From VRUE01 sp963817945 (GTDB taxonomy: Bacteria; Actinomycetota; Thermoleophilia; Solirubrobacterales; 70-9), in NCBI GenBank assembly GCA_963817945.1, contig CAWFQH010000004.1, positions 186,001 to 250,000 on the forward strand: 64,000 bases of DNA, written 5' to 3'. Positions 59,543-64,000 of this stretch are shown here, one piece after another; the first letter of the stretch is position 1, and every line of letters begins with the position of its first letter. Position numbers and translations under genes: made by a program. A model generated the notes under the pieces. It saw only the letters and a list, made by a program, of their open reading frames with translations, searched no databases and was not told where the DNA came from.

Positions 59543-60642
59543 GAGATTCGAGGGTAGAAGGCCTGGCGAAGATCTTGGTCGGCTACTCGACCGAGGTGAA
59601 GGAAGGCGAGGTCGTCTCGATCGACGGCGAGAGCGCCGCCGCGCCGCTACTGCTTGCCGTCTACGAGGAGGTGCTGAAGGCCGGCGCGCACCCGATCCTC
59701 AATGTCTCTCTCGACGGGCAGGCGGTCGCCTATTACAAGCACGCCTCAGACGCCCAGCTCGACTGGATTTCGCCGGTCTCCGAATGGCTGCTCGACAACG
59801 TCGACGTGCGCATCGCCGTCGGCGCCAGCACCAATACCCGCGAGCTCTCGGCGGTGCCGCCGGAGCGCCAGACCCGCCGCCAGGCTGCTACCGGCGAGTT
59901 GCTGGGGCGGGCGATGGAGCGCAGCGCCAAGGGGGAGTTCCGCTGGTGCTACACGCTCTTCCCGACCAATGCCTACGCGGCCGAGGCGGAGATGAGCCTG
60001 GGCGACTACGAGGACTTCTATTACGGCGCCTGCCTGGCGAGCGACGGCGACCCGCTGACCGCCTGGCAGAAGGCATCCGAGGAGACGCACCGCCTGGCCG
60101 AGTGGATCGACGGCCACGAGGAGGTGCGGATCACCGCGCCCGGGACCGACATCAAGCTCGGCATCGCCGGCCGCACCTTCATCCCTTGCGACGGGCGCCA
60201 CAACATGCCCGACGGCGAGTTCTTCACCGGCCCGGTCGAGGACTCGGTCGAGGGGGAGGTCAGCTTCCACCTGCCGGCGACGATCGGCGGCCGCGAGGTG
60301 GCCGGTGTGCGCCTGCGCTTCGAGGCCGGCAAGGTCGTCGACGCCAGCGCCGAGCGCGGCGAGGAGTTCCTGGTCGAGCTGCTCGACACCGACGAGGGCG
60401 CGCGCCGCCTCGGCGAGCTCGGGATCGGCACCAACTACGCGATCGACCGCGGCACCCGCGAGGTCCTGCTCGACGAGAAGCTTGGCGGCACCGTCCACAT
60501 GGCGGTCGGCCGCAGCTACCCCGAGTCCGGAGGCGTCAACGAGTCGGCCGTCCACACCGACCTCGTCTGCGACCTCCGCCTCGGCGGCAAGATCGAGGTC
60601 GACGGCACCGTCATGCAGGAAGACGGCAAGTTCGTCGTCTGA
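59539..60642 (+). CDS. M29-family aminopeptidase
   Basis: The 367-residue protein is a thermophilic-type (AmpS/AmpT, M29) metallo-aminopeptidase. Family features include VSIDGESAAAPLLLAVYEEV, RQAATGELLG, NMPDGEFFTGPVEDSVEG, IDRGTREVLLDEKLGGTVHM, and GGVNESAVHTDLVCDL; these provide the Glu, His and Asp metal ligands. Translational coupling to pdxT (GTGA) is unusual but conserved synteny of this kind exists in related genomes to my recollection. It is cytoplasmic. Confidence 0.93.
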   Translation: MRDSRVEGLAKILVGYSTEVKEGEVVSIDGESAAAPLLLAVYEEVLKAGAHPILNVSLDGQAVAYYKHASDAQLDWISPVSEWLLDNVDVRIAVGASTNTRELSAVPPERQTRRQAATGELLGRAMERSAKGEFRWCYTLFPTNAYAAEAEMSLGDYEDFYYGACLASDGDPLTAWQKASEETHRLAEWIDGHEEVRITAPGTDIKLGIAGRTFIPCDGRHNMPDGEFFTGPVEDSVEGEVSFHLPATIGGREVAGVRLRFEAGKVVDASAERGEEFLVELLDTDEGARRLGELGIGTNYAIDRGTREVLLDEKLGGTVHMAVGRSYPESGGVNESAVHTDLVCDLRLGGKIEVDGTVMQEDGKFVV

Positions 60643-60654
60643 GCGTCGGCGCGC

Positions 60655-62037
60655 TTACGCCAGGATGAGAAAGGCGATGAAGGCCGCCAGGATGATCGAT
60701 GCGGCGATGCCATGCCGGACGAATTCACGCGGGCGGGCGCGCCACTTGTGTTTCCACGCCTTGTGCAGCGCCAGGCCCCCGGTAACCGCGAGCGCCACAA
60801 GGACCAGCACGAAGACCGGAAAGCCGAAGTCATTGTCTCGGGCGGGCACGTTCAGGTTGGCGCCGAAGACCCCCGCGAGCAGGGTTGGAATCAGCACGAT
60901 CGACGCCAGCAGCGCAGCGACGAACTGGAACTGCTCCCTCTGGTCGCGCTCGTAGGTCGCCAGGGCCCCTCTGACAACCTCGGCGGCAAGCCGGCAGTCC
61001 TCGTGCAGAAGGTGAACATTGTCGAGCGCGAAGCGATATCGCCTCCTCACCTCTGCCGGGACGAGCTCCTTGGCCGGCCCAGGGGCGTCGGGTAGCTCGC
61101 CGCTGAATCGCCGCAGGAGAGTCGAGAGATATCGGTCAAGCTGATGTGCGATTTCGTTGAAACCCTCGATGGCGGTCGCGGCAGTGATCATTTCAGCGTC
61201 GGGAGTGGCTGGATGTGCGTCGCCGTCTTCGCCCGCACCGTCCTTCTCGTCCCCCGCGTCGGGGGTGGCGAGCGCTTCGGCGTCATTGAGGTTGTCTCGG
61301 ATCAGATTCGCAACGCAGCGAGCGCTGGTCGCCTGGTGCATGCCGATCGCCTCGGCGACCTCTCGTCCGGTCGGCATTCGCCGCATTGGGAGAAATCGCG
61401 TCAGCACATCCGCCTCCACCAGATGAGCGGGACACGGAGACCCCTGGCCATCCCAGCTGTTGGGACAGAAGGCGTCGGGCAGCCGCACTGAGACGACGAC
61501 CTGGCCGAACACGCCGATCGTGGCATGGAGAACGGTGTACCGCAGGCCGAGGCCGTCTGAATCCAGACCGGTCCCTATGAAGCCCGCCGTCGGCATCACC
61601 GTCAGCTGTCTGCTCGGCGCTTCCAGGGCAAGCTCGGCCACATCGTCGGCATCCGAAAGGGCGTCGCGGACGGTCCCAAACGCTCCGCGGGTGTACGCAT
61701 ACGGCAGGGTCCGCAGCAGCCTCTGGGACGGCTGCTCCCCCTTCACGCGCCGCGGTGCGGGTACCGGCAGGTCCACCGCTTCGAGCACGGGCTCCATCAC
61801 GCTCCAGTCCACCAGCGGAGTTGGCAATGCCCTCCAGATGTCGAACTCACCCTTGATCCATTTGTCCTGATCGTTGTTCAGGCCGGTGAGCTTGGTCTCT
61901 ATCCAGAGGGTCCTTCCAGCTTCGAACGCATCCCGCAGTTGGGTCAGCTGGTGAGAATTGTCGGGTATGAAAACTTGCGGCTCGGCCTCTTCGTCCCAGT
62001 GGGTGACGGAGATCGGAGAGATGCGGATCGTTCCCAT
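60655..62037 (-). CDS. CorA-like divalent-cation channel with atypical GAN motif
   Basis: The 460-residue protein has a large cytoplasmic N-terminal part (about 1-330), a stalk helix rich in Arg/Glu, and C-terminal membrane segments. The CorA signature usually reads GMN at the end of the first membrane helix; here it is LLAGVFGANLNVP. Two further hydrophobic segments follow (FPVFVLVLVALAVTGGLAL and HGIAASIILAAFIAFLILA), one more than in classic CorA. An acidic insert (DAGDEKDGAGEDGDAHP) lies near residue 270. The ion carried is uncertain. Confidence 0.8.
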   Translation of the reverse strand: MGTIRISPISVTHWDEEAEPQVFIPDNSHQLTQLRDAFEAGRTLWIETKLTGLNNDQDKWIKGEFDIWRALPTPLVDWSVMEPVLEAVDLPVPAPRRVKGEQPSQRLLRTLPYAYTRGAFGTVRDALSDADDVAELALEAPSRQLTVMPTAGFIGTGLDSDGLGLRYTVLHATIGVFGQVVVSVRLPDAFCPNSWDGQGSPCPAHLVEADVLTRFLPMRRMPTGREVAEAIGMHQATSARCVANLIRDNLNDAEALATPDAGDEKDGAGEDGDAHPATPDAEMITAATAIEGFNEIAHQLDRYLSTLLRRFSGELPDAPGPAKELVPAEVRRRYRFALDNVHLLHEDCRLAAEVVRGALATYERDQREQFQFVAALLASIVLIPTLLAGVFGANLNVPARDNDFGFPVFVLVLVALAVTGGLALHKAWKHKWRARPREFVRHGIAASIILAAFIAFLILA

Positions 62038-62142
62038 GCCAACAGCCGGGTCGTAGCCTCGACTGCAACACTAGCTTCCATTGAACAGAGGATATTGAAT
62101 ATCTGAAACCGCGAGCGACAGGCCCCGTCCGGAGGGACGGTC

Positions 62143-62589
62143 CTACGAGTTCGGCAGCGGCGAGCCGGCCAGCAGGAAGAACCAGGCGATGAAGACGGCG
62201 CAGGCGAGCAGGACCGAGCCCATCATCACCGCCTCGACGACGGTGGTCGTGCCGACCGGTGCGGTGCTGTCGCGCATGCTCTTCAGCCAGGTTGGGCGCA
62301 TCGGCGTCAGGCGGTTGGTGCCGGTGACTCGGACGTAGAGGTCGTTGAGCCGGCCGATCAGCCAGGCGTCGAAGACGATCGTGACCAGGATCCCGACGGC
62401 GACGACTGCGTAGGGCCCCTGGCTCGGGAACTGGGTGTCGGCGAGCTTGGAGCCGACGTAGATCCAGCCGAGCGGAATCGCCGTCCAGAGACCCAGAGCA
62501 GCCACGAGCATCGTCAGGAAGACGACGCTTGCCGCCAGCGCCCGGGCGACGCTCGTCTCGTGCAGATGTGGAGCGGTCTCTGGACGCAT
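62143..62589 (-). CDS. Small membrane protein of unknown function
   Basis: The 148-residue product has three or four hydrophobic segments (ASVVFLTMLVAALGLWTAIP, YAVVAVGILVTIVFDAW, VMMGSVLLACAVFIAWFFLL) and a basic cytoplasmic loop. It is divergent from yebC with 25 bases between starts. No family is recognised. Confidence 0.72.
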   Translation of the reverse strand: MRPETAPHLHETSVARALAASVVFLTMLVAALGLWTAIPLGWIYVGSKLADTQFPSQGPYAVVAVGILVTIVFDAWLIGRLNDLYVRVTGTNRLTPMRPTWLKSMRDSTAPVGTTTVVEAVMMGSVLLACAVFIAWFFLLAGSPLPNS

Positions 62590-62614
62590 CCCTCACTTCA
62601 TAGAATGGCAAACG

Positions 62615-63367
62615 ATGTCCGGGCACTCGAAATGGGCTTCGATCAAACACAAGAAGGGCGCTGCCGATGCCAAACGCGGCAAGCTCTTCACCAAGCTGGC
62701 GCGCGCGATCACCGTCGCCGCCCGGGACGGGGGTGCCGATCCGGATGGGAACCCGACCCTGGCGACGGCGATCCAGAAGGCGCGCGATGCCTCGATGCCG
62801 AAGGACAACATCCAGCGGGCGATCGACCGCGGTGCCGGCATCGGCGTCGACGCGGCCTCGATCGAGCGCGTCGTATTCGAGGGTTACGGCCCCGGCGGCG
62901 CCGCGATCCTGGTCGATGCGCTGACCGACAACCGCAACCGCGCCAGCGCCGAGATCCGCCACGCCTTCACCAAGCACAACGGCAGCCTCGGCGAGCCGGG
63001 CTCGGTGGCCTGGATCTTCGAGAAGCGGGGGGTGGTCGCCGTCGACGCCGAGCGCTACGGCGAAGACGACCTGATCGTCGCCATCGACGCCGGTGCCGAA
63101 GACGTGCGCGACGAAGGCGACGCCCTGCGCGTCCTTTGCCAGCCGACCGACCTCAGCGCCGTCCGCGAAGCGGTGGAGGCGGCCGGGGTCGAGATAGAGT
63201 CGGCCGACGTCGCGATCGAGCCGAAGAGCACCGTCGAGGTCAAAGGCAACGACGCCAAGTCCCTCCTCAACCTGATCGAGGCCCTGGAAGACCAGGACGA
63301 CGTCAACGAGGTCCACGCCAACTTCGACATCCCCAGCGAGGTGCTGGAGAAGCTCGCCGCGGCGTGA
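62615..63367 (+). CDS. yebC: YebC/PmpR-family protein
   Basis: This 250-residue protein belongs to the YebC family, described as DNA-binding regulators and more recently as translation factors acting at polyproline stretches. It begins MSGHSKWASIKHKKGAADAK and contains RDASMPKDNIQRAIDRGAG and FEGYGPGGAAILVDALTDNR, all diagnostic. In many bacteria it lies upstream of ruvCAB, which would be past the right edge; instead the next gene here is a convergent toxin gene. Confidence 0.96.
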   Translation: MSGHSKWASIKHKKGAADAKRGKLFTKLARAITVAARDGGADPDGNPTLATAIQKARDASMPKDNIQRAIDRGAGIGVDAASIERVVFEGYGPGGAAILVDALTDNRNRASAEIRHAFTKHNGSLGEPGSVAWIFEKRGVVAVDAERYGEDDLIVAIDAGAEDVRDEGDALRVLCQPTDLSAVREAVEAAGVEIESADVAIEPKSTVEVKGNDAKSLLNLIEALEDQDDVNEVHANFDIPSEVLEKLAAA

Positions 63368-63369
63368 GG

Positions 63370-63777
63370 TCAAACGGCGAGGACTTCCACCGCCGGGTGG
63401 ACCTCTGCGATTCTCGCGAAGTCGCCGTCCTGTGTAACCACGGGGAGACCGTGCTCCACCGCGGTCGCGGCGATGAGGGCGTCAGTCAACTTGATCGCGC
63501 TGTGGACCCCCGCGGCCTTGCAGTCGGCGACCAGGCGAGCCCAGGCGACCATGACCGCCTCGCTGATCGGAATCGGGTCCGCCGCCCGAGCGAAGGCGAG
63601 GGTGTCAGCTCGGCGAGCGCGGACCGTCGCATCCTCGGAGTTCAAGACGCCAAGGTGCAGCTCCCCGATGGTCACCACCGATACCGCGAGACGACCGGGG
63701 AGCTCGCCAATCGGTCTACCGTCCTCACGGGCGATGAAGACCGAGGTATCGAGCAAGCCCGCGCTGGCGGCGCTCAA
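63370..63777 (-). CDS. VapC-type PIN-domain toxin
   Basis: The 135-residue PIN ribonuclease has the four acidic residues expected: Asp in GLLDTSVFI, Glu in VTIGELHLG, Asp in IKLTDALIAATA and Asp in VVTQDGDFARI. VapC toxins cleave tRNA or rRNA. Its start overlaps the antitoxin stop by four bases. It lies directly after yebC, convergent with a two-base gap. Confidence 0.9.
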   Translation of the reverse strand: MSAASAGLLDTSVFIAREDGRPIGELPGRLAVSVVTIGELHLGVLNSEDATVRARRADTLAFARAADPIPISEAVMVAWARLVADCKAAGVHSAIKLTDALIAATAVEHGLPVVTQDGDFARIAEVHPAVEVLAV

Positions 63778-64000
63778 AGCTCGCCGAGGTTTTGGCCCGC
63801 GAGATCATCGAGCTCTTGTCGGAGAGCTGGGTCGGCGGCGCGGTTGCGCAGCTGGTCCCGCACTTGAGAGCCGGAGAGCCAACGGGTGCGCTGCCCATGC
63901 GGGACGATGTCGGCAGTCGGTTCCCCATTCACGGTCAAGGTAACCCGCTCGCCGGCCTTCACGGCATCGATCACGCGGGACGTCCGGTTTCGTAGCTCTC
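63774..64000 (-). CDS. Phd/VapB-type antitoxin (5' end outside window)
   Basis: The frame is open to the window edge. The visible part begins ELRNRTSRVIDAVKAGERV, then TLTVNGEPTADIVPHG, the typical Phd/YefM DNA-binding start, and ends with the toxin-binding helix (ALRQELDDLAGQNL). Perhaps 6-10 residues are missing, judged from family size. It should neutralise the PIN toxin and repress the operon. An internal GTG at 63974 would cut into the conserved domain, so the start lies beyond 64000. Confidence 0.85.
   Translation of the reverse strand, partial: ELRNRTSRVIDAVKAGERVTLTVNGEPTADIVPHGQRTRWLSGSQVRDQLRNRAADPALRQELDDLAGQNLGEL

Noticed and set aside
1..64000. CRISPR array.
   Set aside because: No regularly spaced short repeats with unique spacers and no cas genes were found; the repeats seen are pairs or palindromes.

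Overview
The window is a high-GC actinobacterial chromosome segment. Actinomycetota is indicated by SteA/SteB-type genes beside recN, a DUF3866 protein and mostly GTG/ATG starts with 4-base stop/start overlaps. Membership in a deep lineage such as Thermoleophilia/Solirubrobacterales is my inference from the gene set and not something I could test.

Layout. 1-12972 is mainly housekeeping: the end of aroB, aroQ, an M24 peptidase, a membrane diguanylate cyclase, an M42 peptidase, efp, nusB, a prenyl synthase and dxs. Shikimate, EF-P and isoprenoid precursor genes lie in tightly packed same-strand runs. 13103-15775 is a four-gene run of low-complexity, Lys/Ser-, Gly/Gln- and acid-rich proteins that I cannot assign. 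It includes two paralogues, one ending in an E3-binding-like domain. 15777-19941 is accessory: small enzymes, a hicAB module, and an IS5-family element that interrupts a small gene, bracketed by two identical 61-bp repeats. 19942-31125 is a conserved core run: tlyA, nadK, recN, steA, steB, a MraY-like transferase, pyrG, M20 peptidase, DUF3866 and xerD. 31360-37568 carries a signal-peptide protein of different base composition, then DNA repair and replication genes (mutM, recO, dgt, dnaG), an HNH protein and tRNA-Asn.

After a glycosyltransferase/SDR pair, a thioredoxin-like lipoprotein and an Hpt protein comes tRNA-Met (CAT). Its last 44 bases are repeated 1.3 kb downstream, marking an integration hotspot. 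The more AT-rich DNA here holds a methyltransferase and a gene that fuses a TIR domain to a fold-type II PLP enzyme. That fusion is the best candidate in the window for an undescribed (possibly defence) system. The rest holds a TetR-controlled DUF2339/DUF3999 pair with a clear repeated operator, a catalytically degenerate GGDEF/HD-GYP protein, a membrane Ser/Thr kinase, a twice-frameshifted membrane gene, an RpiR-type regulator, pdxST with an M29 aminopeptidase, a CorA-like channel, yebC and, at the right edge, a VapBC-type module.

Non-coding structure is unusually rich: a 228-bp nested palindrome before pdxS, a 112-bp inverted repeat at the recO stop, and perfect inverted repeats inside the linker-coding parts of dxs and the kinase gene. 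All coordinates and motifs were read by eye; no database search was run.
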